Shown here one piece after another: positions 51,542 to 61,034 of a stretch of 64,000 nt of DNA. A program made the translations under genes and the position numbers. Numbering within the stretch: the first letter of the stretch is position 1; each line of letters opens with the position of its first letter. Location of the stretch: the NCBI GenBank assembly GCA_020832085.1, contig JAFIFJ010000038.1, positions 1-64,000 on the forward strand, in the 5' to 3' direction. The DNA comes from Gammaproteobacteria bacterium (lineage in GTDB: Bacteria > Pseudomonadota > Gammaproteobacteria > Pseudomonadales > Azotimanducaceae). A model generated the notes under the pieces. It made no database searches. It was given only the letters and a program-made list of their open reading frames with translations, and was not told the DNA's origin.

Positions 51542-52150
51542 TCAGGTTGAGGGCAGGCGCGCCAGAATGTCCTGAAGACTGCGTACCCGGTGGTCGGCCA
51601 GCTCCGGCCAGGGAAATGCCGCTGCCGTATCGAGGTGGACCGTCAGCACACCGGCCGCCCGCCCCGCCTCGAGATCGAAGCGGAAGTCTCCCACCATCAC
51701 GGCGTCGTCAGGTCCGCATCGCCAGCGCCGCAGCAGGGTCAGGATACCGCCTGGGTCGGGCTTGGGGGGAGCCTCTGATCGCCCCAGCACACAACGCGGA
51801 TCGAACAGGTCTGCGACCCCCAGAATTTCGAGGCAGCGCAGGGCATTGCTGCGGCTGTTGCGGGTGAGGATGCCGAGATCGGCGCGTTGGGCAGCCAGCT
51901 GCCGCAGCAGGGGAACGCAGCCGGGCTGGGGCTCGGCTGCCTCCACCAAGGCATCTTCGATGGCGTCCAGGCGTCGGCGCAACGGCAGGGCCCTGGATTC
52001 AGGCAGTGTCGCCAGGTACTCCAGGATGGGGTGACCGGCCGGTATGCCGAGTTCGGCGCGAATGGCATCGAAATCGTGCTGGGGACGGGTGAGGGTGCCG
52101 TCGAGGTCGAAGATCCACTTCGACCGGTCGATGAGTGCGCCTGCTGTCAC
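51542..52150 (-). CDS. HAD-superfamily phosphatase
   Basis: 202 residues. Motif I is FDLDGTLT (nucleophile Asp about 15), motif II LTRNS, motif III the lysine in PKPDPGG, and motif IV VGDFRFDLEAG. The cap is of helical C1 type, as in phosphoglycolate phosphatases. It overlaps hisC by 4 bp (ATGA). The substrate is open; a role with hisC as histidinol-phosphate phosphatase is attractive but unproven, since the known one is another HAD subgroup or PHP. Confidence 0.82.
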   Translation of the reverse strand: MTAGALIDRSKWIFDLDGTLTRPQHDFDAIRAELGIPAGHPILEYLATLPESRALPLRRRLDAIEDALVEAAEPQPGCVPLLRQLAAQRADLGILTRNSRSNALRCLEILGVADLFDPRCVLGRSEAPPKPDPGGILTLLRRWRCGPDDAVMVGDFRFDLEAGRAAGVLTVHLDTAAAFPWPELADHRVRSLQDILARLPST

Positions 52151-53259
52151 TCCAGCAGTTCACTCAGCCGTTGCAGCAGGATGCCATGCTCCTGCTCACT
52201 GCCGATGCTGATCCGGAGCCGGTCGTCGAGCCCCGGGCTCGGAAAGTGCCGGACCAGAATCCCCGCGGCCTGTAGCGCGTGCTTCAGCGCCAGCGCATCG
52301 CGTCCGGACGGGACGCGCGCAAACAGGAAGTTGGCCTGGGATGGGGGCACGTCGAAGCCCAGGGCCTGCAGACCATCCGCGAGCTGCCTGCGCTGTGCCC
52401 GCACCCTGGCCGAATTGTCCCGGGCCCAGGACTGGTCGGAGATGGCCGCAGTGGCCAGCACCTGGGCGATCAGGTCGAGGTTATAGGAATCCCGGGTCTT
52501 CTCGAGCATGGGCGCAATGATGTGGGGCTGGGCGATGCCGTAGCCGAAGCGCAGTCCGGCCAGGGCATAGCCCTTGGACAGGGTGCGCAGCAGAACCACG
52601 TTCGGGTGCCGGCGAACGAGGCTCACCGCGTCGTGGCCGCGATCCGGATCCACGAAGTCGACGTAGGCTTCGTCGATGAGCAGCAGGCCGTCGAGTGCCG
52701 CCGCCAGCGCATCGACGTCGGCCACGGAGAACAGCCTGCCGGTAGGGGCATGGGGATTCACCACGCAGGTGAGGCCTGCGCCGGCTGTGTTGGCCTGTGC
52801 GGCCAGATCCCGCGGCAGCGTGAACCCGTCTCCAAGGGGAACCTCCACGGTGGCGCAACCCTGCACGGCGGCCAGCACCGGATACAGCGAGTAGCTCGGT
52901 GCGGTGGTGGCCAAGGGGGTGCCGGGCTCCATGAACGTGGTGACCAGCAGCCGCAGCAGTTCGTCGCCGCCGTTGGTGGCGATGATCCAGTTCCGCTGCA
53001 CGCCGTGCAGCGAGGCCGCCTGATCCCGGAAATCGTTGGCCAGCGGGGGCGGATAGCGGCGCAGGCGCCGCGTATCGACTCCAGCCAGAGCGGCCGCCAC
53101 GGCGGGGCTGGGCGGATAGGGGTTCTCATTGGTGTTGAGCTTGATGACGTCGGCAGCGTCGGGCTGCTCGCCCCAGCTGTAGCCGGTCATGCGCTGGATG
53201 TTGTCGCGTTCGTAGTGCTTCTGTTCGTGGTGCTTCAAGGCAGCAGTTCCGAGGTGCAT
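52147..53259 (-). CDS. hisC: Histidinol-phosphate aminotransferase
   Basis: 370 residues, fold-type I PLP enzyme. LNTNENPYPPSP near the N-terminus, VVNPHAPTGRL, LLIDEAYVDF and the PLP lysine in LRTLSKGYALAGLRFG match HisC/Cobd-like aminotransferases. It converts imidazole acetol phosphate to histidinol phosphate in histidine synthesis; HisC-like proteins can also act on other substrates. No other his gene is nearby. Starts at 53259 within the longer open frame. Confidence 0.85.
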   Translation of the reverse strand: MHLGTAALKHHEQKHYERDNIQRMTGYSWGEQPDAADVIKLNTNENPYPPSPAVAAALAGVDTRRLRRYPPPLANDFRDQAASLHGVQRNWIIATNGGDELLRLLVTTFMEPGTPLATTAPSYSLYPVLAAVQGCATVEVPLGDGFTLPRDLAAQANTAGAGLTCVVNPHAPTGRLFSVADVDALAAALDGLLLIDEAYVDFVDPDRGHDAVSLVRRHPNVVLLRTLSKGYALAGLRFGYGIAQPHIIAPMLEKTRDSYNLDLIAQVLATAAISDQSWARDNSARVRAQRRQLADGLQALGFDVPPSQANFLFARVPSGRDALALKHALQAAGILVRHFPSPGLDDRLRISIGSEQEHGILLQRLSELLE

Positions 53260-53330
53260 CGACCAGCCGCGGATTCTACCTTGGCAGAGGCGATGGTGGG
53301 CGGGGCCGCAAGGAAAACAGCCACGCAGGA

Positions 53331-53362
53331 AGCGGCTGCAAAGAAAAGCGGCTGCAAAGAAA
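53331..53362. repeat. Perfect 16-bp tandem duplication next to terminator
   Basis: AGCGGCTGCAAAGAAA occurs twice in tandem (53331-53346 and 53347-53362). It forms the T-rich tail of the minus-strand terminator and may have extended it. No coding frame is affected. Confidence 0.85.
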
Positions 53363-53382
53363 AGGGGCCCCGAAGGGCCCCT
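53355..53382 (-). terminator. Terminator of the TonB receptor gene
   Basis: On the minus strand AGGGGCCC-TTCG-GGGCCCCT, a perfect 8-bp stem with a UUCG tetraloop (53363-53382), followed by TTTCTTT. It sits 32 bp after the receptor's stop and before hisC, ending the monocistronic receptor transcript. Confidence 0.9.
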
Positions 53383-53413
53383 GATCGTTTGCCGTGCAGG
53401 GTGACGCCGTGAA

Positions 53414-56233
53414 TCAGAAGCGGGCGCCGATCTGCAGGCCGTAGGTGCGCGGCTCGAGCAGGAAAATGTTGGTGAAGTTGCCCGAGCTGGCATCGGTGAA
53501 GTAGGCGCCGGTGATGTGATCCTTGTCACCGATGTTCTTCATGAAGGCCTGGGCGTACCAGGTGCCGTCATTACCGTGATTGCCGTACAGGGTCAGGGAC
53601 GCGTTCCACACCGACCAGCTGGGGATCTTGTCCTGGGCGCTGTTGTAGACACGGTAGTAGAAGCTGTCCTGCCAGTAGTAGTCGAGGCGCGGTACCAGTT
53701 CCAGGCCGTTGCCGAACATGAAGCTGTACTGAGCTCCGAGCTTGACCGACCATTCAGTGGCGCCGGGCAGCTGGTTGCCCTTGAGGTCGTTGGCGATACC
53801 GATGGGTACCAACGTCGTGGGGGTTTGGGCCCCAAGGCCGCTGGCTGCCGGGTTCTCGGTGAAGATGTTGGCGCACTCGAGGCGGTTCTGGCCACACTGG
53901 GTGGCGTCGAAGGTACCGCCGGCGAGGACGCTGGTGGGGACGATGAAGACATCGGCGCCGCCATTCTTCACGGTGACGAAGTTCGGATTGCCATCGGTGG
54001 GATTGGCCGGATCGATGCTCGTGCCACCGGTGATCTTGGTGTCGAGCCAGGAGACGAAGGCGTCGATGCGCAGATTGTCGACGGGCACGTAGGTCATCTC
54101 GAACTCGAGGCCCTGGATACGGGCATCGATGTTCTCGTTCACCGAGGTGCGGTCGATGATCTTGGTGTTCTGCAGGCCGTCGTAGTCGTACCAGAAGTAG
54201 GTGATGTTGGCCTGCATCCGGCCGTCGAGCAGCCGGTTCTTGGCGCCGATCTCGATGGCGTTGATGAACTCCGGGTTGAAGGTCTCTTCGAAGGCTCCGG
54301 AGAACGACGGCGGGTTGATGCCGCCGGACTTGTAGGAGCGGGACAGCGAACCGTAGACCATGGTCTCGTCGGTGAAGGACAGGTCCATGTAGTGGTCGAT
54401 GGCCACTCTTCCGGTGAGCTCGCTCCAGGAGTCGCCAAACTCGCGGAAATTGGGAACCGGGTTGTTGCCGGAGGTGCCGAAGCCGTAGAAGCGCTCGTCC
54501 ACTACGGCCAGACCGGCCGCGCCGCCGGGCTCGAAGGCCGCTTCGAAGGTGTTGTCGAGGAAGGCGCGATTGGATACGCCTTCGACGAAGGGCAGCCCCG
54601 GATTGTTCAGCAAGGTCTGGCGGTCACGGACATCCTTCGACTCATCAGAGTAGCGCAGGCCCAGGGTCAGGCGGGTGCGGTCGCCGAGATCGACGTAGAA
54701 CTCACCGAAGATGGCCCAGGTCTCAAGCTCGTAGTCGGCAGTGTCGTTGCGGAAATAGGCCAACGGAGCCTCACGGCCATCGACATCGACTTCACCGAGG
54801 GGGGTGAATGCCGCCAGCGTGTTGCCGCGAACATCGTAGATCGTGGTGTTGTCGCTTTGCAGGTAGAAGAAGCCCGCCAGGAAGTCGAAGGGCTTGTCGT
54901 CCCAGCTCGATGCGATCCGGGCCTCGATGGTCAGCGCCTCGTTCTCGAATGCTGAGGTGTCGTAGGCGAACGGACGGTCGAAGCCGGACACCGTGGGGTC
55001 AGATGGCGTCTGCAGACGGCCCTCGGCGTCCGTGAAACCGAAACCAGGCAGGGGCACAGGGGCGACGTTGGGCAGGAACGTCGCAGACGGCACGGCCCAT
55101 GCGTAGTCAGTGATCGTGTTGAGCTCGATCTCCTGGTACGTGGCCCCCAGGGTCAGGGTGTAGTTGTCGAACTCGTGGACGATCTCAAGATTGAAGAGGT
55201 CCTCGTCCATTTCGTACACCGGCGTCAGCGGCGTCTGAACCTGGCGCAGGTCGTTGCTGCGGGTGCTGTTGGCGAAGGCATCGACGCCCGGCGGCAGGAA
55301 GCTTGAGGCAAGAATGCCTCCGAGCTGGCCACCGGAGTTCAGTACACCCAAGGAATCCGGGTCATCGAGTGCGACGCCGGGCAGACAGCCGAGGCTGAAG
55401 GGGAAGGGATTCGGATCCTTGGCGCAGAGCTGATTCGAGGTGCGCATCCGGGTGCTGTCCTCACGGAAACGCTGCCAGAAGAAATTGATCTCGGTGCGGT
55501 CGGTGGGTGCGTAGTTGAAGGCGACCCGGGTGGACCACAGGTCACGGTCGTCGATGTCTTCGCCGAGGAAGGTGTTCTCGACGTAGCCGTCGCGCTCGAG
55601 CCAGCGGCCGGAGAGGCGAACGGCAGCCTGTTCCCCAAGCGGAATGTTGACCATGCCGCTGGCCTTGCGGGTGTCGAAATTGCCGGCTTCGAGGTCAATG
55701 GCCGCATCGAACTGGGTCGGATCGGCCTTGGCGGGAATGATGTTGATCACGCCACCGGTGGTGTTGCGCCCGTAGAGCGTGCCCTGGGGACCGCGCAGCA
55801 CTTCGACCCGCTCCACGTCGAACAGCTCCGATTCGAAGATGGACGTGGTCTGCAGGTAGGCGCCGTTGAAGTTGATGGCGGTGCCGGAGTCCGAACTGGC
55901 GGCGACGGCGTTATTGCCGATGCCGCGGATGCGCACGTTGGAGCCGGTGAAGTTGTCCTTGGTGAAGCTCAGGTTCGGTACCGAGAGCTGCATGTCGGAA
56001 ACGGTGTTGATGTTCTCGCGGTCCAAGGCGGACTGATCGAAGGCTGATACCGCGACGGCCGTGTCCTGCAGGGTCGACTCACGGCGCTGGGCGGTGACGA
56101 CCACTTCGTCGATCAGGCTGCGGGAAGCAGGTTGGGTCTGAGGAGCTTGGGCGACGGCCTGGGCCGAAGCGGCGGCGATAGCAGCGCAAAGCATAGCGCT
56201 GCCCGCGCTGCGCGAGATGAAACGATGACTCAT
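53414..56233 (-). CDS. TonB-dependent outer-membrane receptor
   Basis: 939 residues. A signal peptide ending around AQA (about 1-29) precedes a plug domain starting with DEVVVTAQRRES (TonB-box region, about 41-52) and containing NVRIRGIGNNA and VEVLRGPQGTLYGRN. The 22-strand beta barrel then runs to the terminal phenylalanine ARF. Typical of the large receptors of oligotrophic gammaproteobacteria that import lipids, sterols or siderophores; its cargo cannot be read off. It has its own terminator and a hairpin-rich leader. No TonB or transport partners are nearby. Confidence 0.92.
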   Translation of the reverse strand: MSHRFISRSAGSAMLCAAIAAASAQAVAQAPQTQPASRSLIDEVVVTAQRRESTLQDTAVAVSAFDQSALDRENINTVSDMQLSVPNLSFTKDNFTGSNVRIRGIGNNAVAASSDSGTAINFNGAYLQTTSIFESELFDVERVEVLRGPQGTLYGRNTTGGVINIIPAKADPTQFDAAIDLEAGNFDTRKASGMVNIPLGEQAAVRLSGRWLERDGYVENTFLGEDIDDRDLWSTRVAFNYAPTDRTEINFFWQRFREDSTRMRTSNQLCAKDPNPFPFSLGCLPGVALDDPDSLGVLNSGGQLGGILASSFLPPGVDAFANSTRSNDLRQVQTPLTPVYEMDEDLFNLEIVHEFDNYTLTLGATYQEIELNTITDYAWAVPSATFLPNVAPVPLPGFGFTDAEGRLQTPSDPTVSGFDRPFAYDTSAFENEALTIEARIASSWDDKPFDFLAGFFYLQSDNTTIYDVRGNTLAAFTPLGEVDVDGREAPLAYFRNDTADYELETWAIFGEFYVDLGDRTRLTLGLRYSDESKDVRDRQTLLNNPGLPFVEGVSNRAFLDNTFEAAFEPGGAAGLAVVDERFYGFGTSGNNPVPNFREFGDSWSELTGRVAIDHYMDLSFTDETMVYGSLSRSYKSGGINPPSFSGAFEETFNPEFINAIEIGAKNRLLDGRMQANITYFWYDYDGLQNTKIIDRTSVNENIDARIQGLEFEMTYVPVDNLRIDAFVSWLDTKITGGTSIDPANPTDGNPNFVTVKNGGADVFIVPTSVLAGGTFDATQCGQNRLECANIFTENPAASGLGAQTPTTLVPIGIANDLKGNQLPGATEWSVKLGAQYSFMFGNGLELVPRLDYYWQDSFYYRVYNSAQDKIPSWSVWNASLTLYGNHGNDGTWYAQAFMKNIGDKDHITGAYFTDASSGNFTNIFLLEPRTYGLQIGARF

Positions 56234-56252
56234 TGTTTGGACTCCCTAGAGG

Positions 56253-56327
56253 GTCCCGTGATGCGGGACGCTACAACTCTATGCGTCGGCTGGACTGACC
56301 GCTGCTTGGGCGGTCGTGCTGCAGCAC
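56253..56327 (-). promoter_or_regulatory. Hairpin-rich 5' leader of the TonB receptor
   Basis: Three inverted repeats in the leader: GTCCCG/CGGGAC (56253-56269), GACCGC/GCGGTC (56297-56315) and the palindrome GTGCTGCAGCAC (56316-56327). They could control translation or transcription of the receptor. No cobalamin or other known riboswitch core was recognised, and the promoter beyond (AT-rich stretch near 56330-56380) has no clear consensus. Confidence 0.35.
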
Positions 56328-56448
56328 AACAGATTTTTACTGGTGTCGAGTTGAAATGTTACAACTTGCAACGCAAGGGTAACAGAGCGGCGGATTAATG
56401 CAAAGCCATCACTTTCCTGGTCATCACCGGCAGGAGAGGAAAGTGGGC

Positions 56449-57174
56449 TCAGTCGATGGCCAGAGTCAGGCTCACCGAGGCGCTGACGGTCACCTCGCCC
56501 GGCTCCACCGGCACGCTGGCGAACTCGGCGCGAGCATCCATCATCGCCGAGCGCAGCATGGGTGGCGGCTGGCTGGAGGCGCCATCAAGGCGCAGTTCGA
56601 GAATGCGGCCCGGCCCCGCGCCTGCGGCTTCAGCCAGCGTCCGGGCTTCACTCAAGGCGCGTTCGGTGGCCATGCGAATGGCGTCAGCCCTTGCGCTGCC
56701 GTCTTCTTCCAGACTGAAGTGCACACCTTGGATGTCGGTGGCGCCGGCGCGCACGGCAATGGCCAGCAAGGTGCCCACGCCGGCCAGATCGGCGGTGGCG
56801 ACTTCCAGCTGATTGCGGGCCTGATAGCCGGTGATGCGGGGGCGCCAGTCGGCGTCGGCATCCCGGGGCCGGGACGACCAGAGCGGTTGCAGCCGAACGC
56901 CGGTGGTGCGCAGGCTCTCTGTCGTCACTCCGGCGGCAGCCAGCGCGGCCAGCAGCCTTTCGCTCTGTTCGGCGTTCGCGGCCAGCGTGGCCTCGGCTTC
57001 CTCTCCTTCACTGACCACGGCCGCAGTGAATCGCGCCCGATCCGGCGCGGCCCGAACTTCGGCTTGCCCGTAGACGCTGAGGGTCGCCGGCTGGGAGGGG
57101 CCGGAAATCTGAACTTCGCTGCAGGCGGTGGTGAGCAGGAGCAGCGCCGGGATCAGGGCAAGGGTGCGGGACAT
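56449..57174 (-). CDS. SIMPL-domain (DUF541) lipoprotein
   Basis: 241 residues. The signal peptide ends in the lipobox LTTAC (Cys about 18), predicting a lipoprotein. The rest is a SIMPL domain with SVYGQAEVRAAPDRARF at its start and GITGYQARNQLEV-type central strand (ITGYQARNQLEV). SIMPL proteins are of unknown biochemical role, some linked to oxidative stress. It is the last gene before the rhlB end and is oriented away from rhlB on the same strand. Confidence 0.85.
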   Translation of the reverse strand: MSRTLALIPALLLLTTACSEVQISGPSQPATLSVYGQAEVRAAPDRARFTAAVVSEGEEAEATLAANAEQSERLLAALAAAGVTTESLRTTGVRLQPLWSSRPRDADADWRPRITGYQARNQLEVATADLAGVGTLLAIAVRAGATDIQGVHFSLEEDGSARADAIRMATERALSEARTLAEAAGAGPGRILELRLDGASSQPPPMLRSAMMDARAEFASVPVEPGEVTVSASVSLTLAID

Positions 57175-57233
57175 GGCGGAGAACTCCGGATGGGCATCGA
57201 TGATCTGAGACCCGCCATGATACGCCTTCGGAC

Positions 57234-58631
57234 TCAGGCGCGGCGGCGTTGACCGCTGCGGGGACCGCCCGGGCGGCCACCGCCGCTGCGACCACTGTCG
57301 CGACGGCGGGGGCGGTCATCGGAGGGCAGGCGCGACTCCTTGGGCGCCACCAGCAGTTCGTCTTCGGGCTGGCTGCAGACCAGCTTGGACCCGAGCAGGG
57401 CCTCGATCTCCGGCAGCAGGAAGGCATCGCTTTCGCCGAGCAGGCTGATGGAAATGCCCTTGGCGCCGGCGCGCCCGGTGCGGCCGATGCGGTGCACGTA
57501 GTCCTCGGGATCTTCCGGCAGATCGTAGTTGATCACGTGGCTGATGCCTTCCACGTGCAGGCCTCGACCGGCCACGTCCGTGGCCGCGAGCACCTGAATC
57601 TTGCCTTCCCGGAACCGCTCCAGGGTCGAGACGCGTTTGCTCTGGGGGATCTCCCCGGACAGCATGTCGCAGGGTACGCCGAGGGCCTTCAAGCGTTCGA
57701 AGATGCGGCGGGTGCTGTCGCGGCGGTTGGCGAATACCAGCACCCGGTCGAGCTCCAGCGTGGTGATGAGGTTGTAGAGCAGCGCGAACTTGTCCCGGGA
57801 CGAGACCATGTAGATGCGCTGATCAATGTTCTCGGTTGTGACATTCTCCGATTCGATCACCACGTGCTCCGGCTCCAGCGTCCACTGCTCAGCCAGGCGC
57901 AGCACCTCGTCATTGAAGGTGGCGCTGAACAGCAGGGTCTGCCGGCGGCGCTTCGGTGGCGTCTGCCTGATGATGCGGCGCACGTCGGGAATGAAACCCA
58001 TGGACAGCATGCGGTCGGCCTCGTCGAGGACGAGCTGCTCGATGTTGCGCAGGTTGAGCTTGCCGCGGGTGAGAAAGTCGATCAGGCGTCCCGGTGTGGC
58101 CACGAGGATGTCCACCCGCTCGTTCTCCAGCACCTTCTTCTGCCGTTCGAAGTCCATGCCGCCCACCACGCTCAGGACCTTGAGCCCGCTGTAGCGGGTG
58201 AGATCCTTGGCGTCCTCGGCGATCTGCATCACCAGTTCCCGGGTGGGTGCCAGCACCAGGGCCCGCGGCGTGCCCGCTGCGGGTTCCTCCTGCAGCGGGA
58301 ACTCCAGCTGATGACTGATGAGGGTGATCAGAAAGGCTGCCGTCTTGCCGGTACCGGTCTGGGCCTGGCCGGTGACGTCGTAGTTGGACAGGGCATGGGG
58401 CAGGGTCTCTGCCTGAATCGGCGTGCAGTGGGTGTAGCCCAGCGTCTCGATGGCCCGCATCAGGGCCGGCGGAAGCCCGAACTCTTCGAACTTGATGTTC
58501 GGTGCCGCCTCTTTTTTCCTGGGCGGCGCCTGCTCGGGTGCTTGGGCGTCCCGAGTTTCGGCGTCCCGAGTTTCGGTGTCCCGGATCTCGGCGTCCCGGT
58601 TCTCGGCAGGTGGGGTTTGTTCGTGGCTCAT
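57234..58631 (-). CDS. rhlB: ATP-dependent RNA helicase RhlB
   Basis: 465 residues. All DEAD-box motifs are present: [14 protein letters not shown] (Q motif), AQTGTGKTA (I), PTRELVMQI (Ia), [11 protein letters not shown] (II), SATFN (III), [15 protein letters not shown] (IV), DVAGRGLHV (V) and [10 protein letters not shown] (VI). Substitution of the standard SAT with SATFN and the arginine-rich C-terminus fit RhlB, which works with RNase E in the degradosome. The N-terminus carries four repeats of a five-residue RDxEx unit. It overlaps the aminotransferase stop by 4 bp. Confidence 0.9.
   Translation of the reverse strand: MSHEQTPPAENRDAEIRDTETRDAETRDAQAPEQAPPRKKEAAPNIKFEEFGLPPALMRAIETLGYTHCTPIQAETLPHALSNYDVTGQAQTGTGKTAAFLITLISHQLEFPLQEEPAAGTPRALVLAPTRELVMQIAEDAKDLTRYSGLKVLSVVGGMDFERQKKVLENERVDILVATPGRLIDFLTRGKLNLRNIEQLVLDEADRMLSMGFIPDVRRIIRQTPPKRRRQTLLFSATFNDEVLRLAEQWTLEPEHVVIESENVTTENIDQRIYMVSSRDKFALLYNLITTLELDRVLVFANRRDSTRRIFERLKALGVPCDMLSGEIPQSKRVSTLERFREGKIQVLAATDVAGRGLHVEGISHVINYDLPEDPEDYVHRIGRTGRAGAKGISISLLGESDAFLLPEIEALLGSKLVCSQPEDELLVAPKESRLPSDDRPRRRDSGRSGGGRPGGPRSGQRRRA
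58539..58598. repeat. 15-bp tandem repeat in rhlB
   Basis: Four 15-bp units encode [15 protein letters not shown] and RDAQA at residues 12-31 of RhlB. The repeat keeps the frame and changes length in steps of five residues. It lies before the helicase core. Confidence 0.75.
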
Positions 58632-59935
58632 CGGCGATGCTCTGGGAGAGGTTGGCGTTGTCGGATCGACCGGACTCCGGCGAGGCGAACGCAGTTGACG
58701 AAAACCTCCATGGCCCGGCGTACATCCTCAAGCGGCGGGAACGTGGGGGCCAGGCGAATGTTGCGATCTTCCGGGTCACGGCCGTAAGGGTAGGTGGATC
58801 CTGCCGGGGTCAGCTTGACGCCGGCCTCGGCTGCCAGCCGGATGACCTCACGGGCCATCCCGGGCAGGGTGTCCACGGACACGAAGTAGCCGCCTTCCGG
58901 GCGGGTCCAGGTGGCGAAGCCGCTGCCCGCGAGGCCACGGTCGAGGGCTTCCTGCACGGCGTCGAACTTCGGGCGAATGACGGCCGCATGCCGCTGCATG
59001 TGGGCGCTGATGGCGTCGGCATCCGGGAACAGCCGGCTGTGGCGCAACTGATTGACCTTGTCCGGGCCGATCATCAGAGCCCCGAGACGCTTTTCGAAGG
59101 CGCCGAGCACCTTGTCGCTGGCGGCCATGAAAGCCACGCCGGCGCCAGCAAAGGAGATCTTGGACGTGGAGCCGAAGATGACCACGCCATCCTCGCTGCC
59201 CGCCTCCACCGCGAGTTGCCAGAGGCTGGCCAGCCGAGGCGGCTGCGGTGACAGATCGTGCACCGTGTAGGCGTTGTCCCAGAGGATGCGGAAGCCCGGC
59301 GCGGCCAGCTTCGGCAGCTCGGCGAATCGCGCTACGGTGGCGTCGTCGTAAACACAGCCTGTGGGGTTCGCGTATTTCGGCACACACCAGATGCCGCGAA
59401 TGCGGGGATCCTCGCGGACGGCGGCTTCCACCGCGTCCATGTCCGGCCCCGTGTCCAGCATAGGCACATTGATCATTTCGATGCCCAGCTGCTCGCAGAG
59501 GGCAAAATGGCGGTCGTAGCCGGGTACCGGGCAGAGGATGCGCGGTGCGCCGGCGGGATCGTCGCGCCAGGGTCCGGCTGCGCCGAGACCGAACAGATGG
59601 GCGGTCTCCACGAACAGATACATCAGCGTCAGGCTCGAATTGCCCCCTGCCAGCACCTGTTCGGGGGGCGCGTCCAGCAGGATCGATCCCAGGCGGCGCG
59701 CTTCCGCAATGCCCCGCAGGCCGCCGTAGTTGCGGGTGTCCGTCCCGTCCTCGCTGCGGTAGTCCCCCTGCAGGGCACCGTCGAGGTGGTTGGCCAGATC
59801 GAGCTGATCCGAGGCCGGCTTGCCCCGGGTCAGGTCCAGGGCGAGCCCCGCCTTGCAGAATGCAGCGTGACGATCAGCACACTCGGATTCGAGCTGCTGC
59901 AATTCTTCACCGGTCATCGCGGATCCATCGGTCAC
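58628..59935 (-). CDS. Aspartate aminotransferase (type Ic, PF12897-like)
   Basis: 435 residues from the GTG at 59935 (AAGGA 6 nt upstream). Features of the type Ic group: [64 protein letters not shown] and the PLP lysine in [13 protein letters not shown]. An ATG at 59917 is the other candidate. The group transfers amino groups of aspartate or alanine. It lies between argC and rhlB; the arginine-synthesis neighbour suggests an amino-acid role. Confidence 0.88.
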   Translation of the reverse strand: MTDGSAMTGEELQQLESECADRHAAFCKAGLALDLTRGKPASDQLDLANHLDGALQGDYRSEDGTDTRNYGGLRGIAEARRLGSILLDAPPEQVLAGGNSSLTLMYLFVETAHLFGLGAAGPWRDDPAGAPRILCPVPGYDRHFALCEQLGIEMINVPMLDTGPDMDAVEAAVREDPRIRGIWCVPKYANPTGCVYDDATVARFAELPKLAAPGFRILWDNAYTVHDLSPQPPRLASLWQLAVEAGSEDGVVIFGSTSKISFAGAGVAFMAASDKVLGAFEKRLGALMIGPDKVNQLRHSRLFPDADAISAHMQRHAAVIRPKFDAVQEALDRGLAGSGFATWTRPEGGYFVSVDTLPGMAREVIRLAAEAGVKLTPAGSTYPYGRDPEDRNIRLAPTFPPLEDVRRAMEVFVNCVRLAGVRSIRQRQPLPEHRR

Positions 59936-59960
59936 GTGCGGTCCTTTTCCGTAGGGTGGG

Positions 59961-60917
59961 TCAGACGGCGACGCCTGCCAGTTCGTCGACGCCAAGCATC
60001 AGGTTCATGTTCTGGATCGCGGCGCCACCTGCGCCCTTGCCCAGATTGTCCAGGCGGGCGACGAGCAGCAGCTGTTCCCCCTCGCCGAACACCATCAGCT
60101 CCACGCGATTGGTGTCGTTGCACTGCTCGGGGTCCAGAAAGCCGCCGTCGAGAGCGGCGCTGCCGTCGGGCCGCACGACGTGGACGCAGGCCTCCTCGGC
60201 GTAACGCTCAGCCAGCAGTTCAGTCATCGCCCGGGCGTCGAGGCGGCGTTGGAGCAATCCGGGCGGCAGCGGAATATGGACCAGCATGCCCTTGTAGTAG
60301 TGCCCGACCATAGGCGCGAACAGGGGCGCATGGTCGAGCCCGGCGTACTGGCGCATCTCCGGCAGATGCTTGTGCCTGAGACCCAGGGCGTAGGGCCGGG
60401 GCGCATGGATGGCGCTGATGCCCTCGAGCTCCCGGGCGCGATACTTGTCCACCAGCGCCCGGCCGCCGCCGGAGTAGCCTGATAGGGCATGCACGCAGAC
60501 CTCGGCCTCGCGCGCAATCACACCAGCGTCCACCAGAGGGCGGAGCGCGAGGAGGAATCCGGTGGGATAGCAGCCCGGATTGGATACGCGGCGGGCCTGA
60601 CTGACGGCACTGCGTTGTCCCGGTGTCAGTTCCGGAAGGCCGTACACCCAGCCTTCGTCGATGCGGTACGCCGTGCTGGCATCGAGCACCCGGACCTCCG
60701 GGTTCTTGATCAGACTCACCGCTTCCACGGCGGCCTCGTCGGGCAGGCAGAGGATCACCAGATCCGCAGCGTTCAGGAGCTCGGCCCGGGCAACGGGATC
60801 CTTGCGCCGCTCGATGTTCACCTCGAGCAACTCGATGTCTGAACGCTGGGCAAGCCGGGTGTGGATCTCCAGACCCGTGGTGCCGGCCTGGCCATCGATG
60901 AAGACTCGATGGGACAC
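59961..60917 (-). CDS. argC: N-acetyl-gamma-glutamyl-phosphate reductase (type 2)
   Basis: 318 residues from the GTG at 60917. FIDGQAGTTGLEI gives the NADP-binding loop, SNPGCYPTGF holds the catalytic cysteine, HALSGYSGGGR follows, and HKHLPEM has the active-site histidine. This matches the shorter AstC/ArgC type-2 family. It reduces N-acetylglutamyl-5-phosphate in arginine synthesis. Only a GTG (no ATG) starts it. It precedes the aminotransferase by 25 bp. Confidence 0.92.
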   Translation of the reverse strand: MSHRVFIDGQAGTTGLEIHTRLAQRSDIELLEVNIERRKDPVARAELLNAADLVILCLPDEAAVEAVSLIKNPEVRVLDASTAYRIDEGWVYGLPELTPGQRSAVSQARRVSNPGCYPTGFLLALRPLVDAGVIAREAEVCVHALSGYSGGGRALVDKYRARELEGISAIHAPRPYALGLRHKHLPEMRQYAGLDHAPLFAPMVGHYYKGMLVHIPLPPGLLQRRLDARAMTELLAERYAEEACVHVVRPDGSAALDGGFLDPEQCNDTNRVELMVFGEGEQLLLVARLDNLGKGAGGAAIQNMNLMLGVDELAGVAV

Positions 60918-61034
60918 GATGTGATCAGGCTCCCATGACAGGCGTTGCGGAGAGCCGACGGGGCGGCTCACGAATGGGCGGCAAGGATAAAGCACCGGGG
61001 CGGCTGCGGCAAAAGGCCTTCGGCTTCGGGACAG

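Noticed and set aside
56234-56448. Cobalamin or other riboswitch in the TonB receptor leader
   Set aside because: Hairpins are present but I see no conserved riboswitch core.
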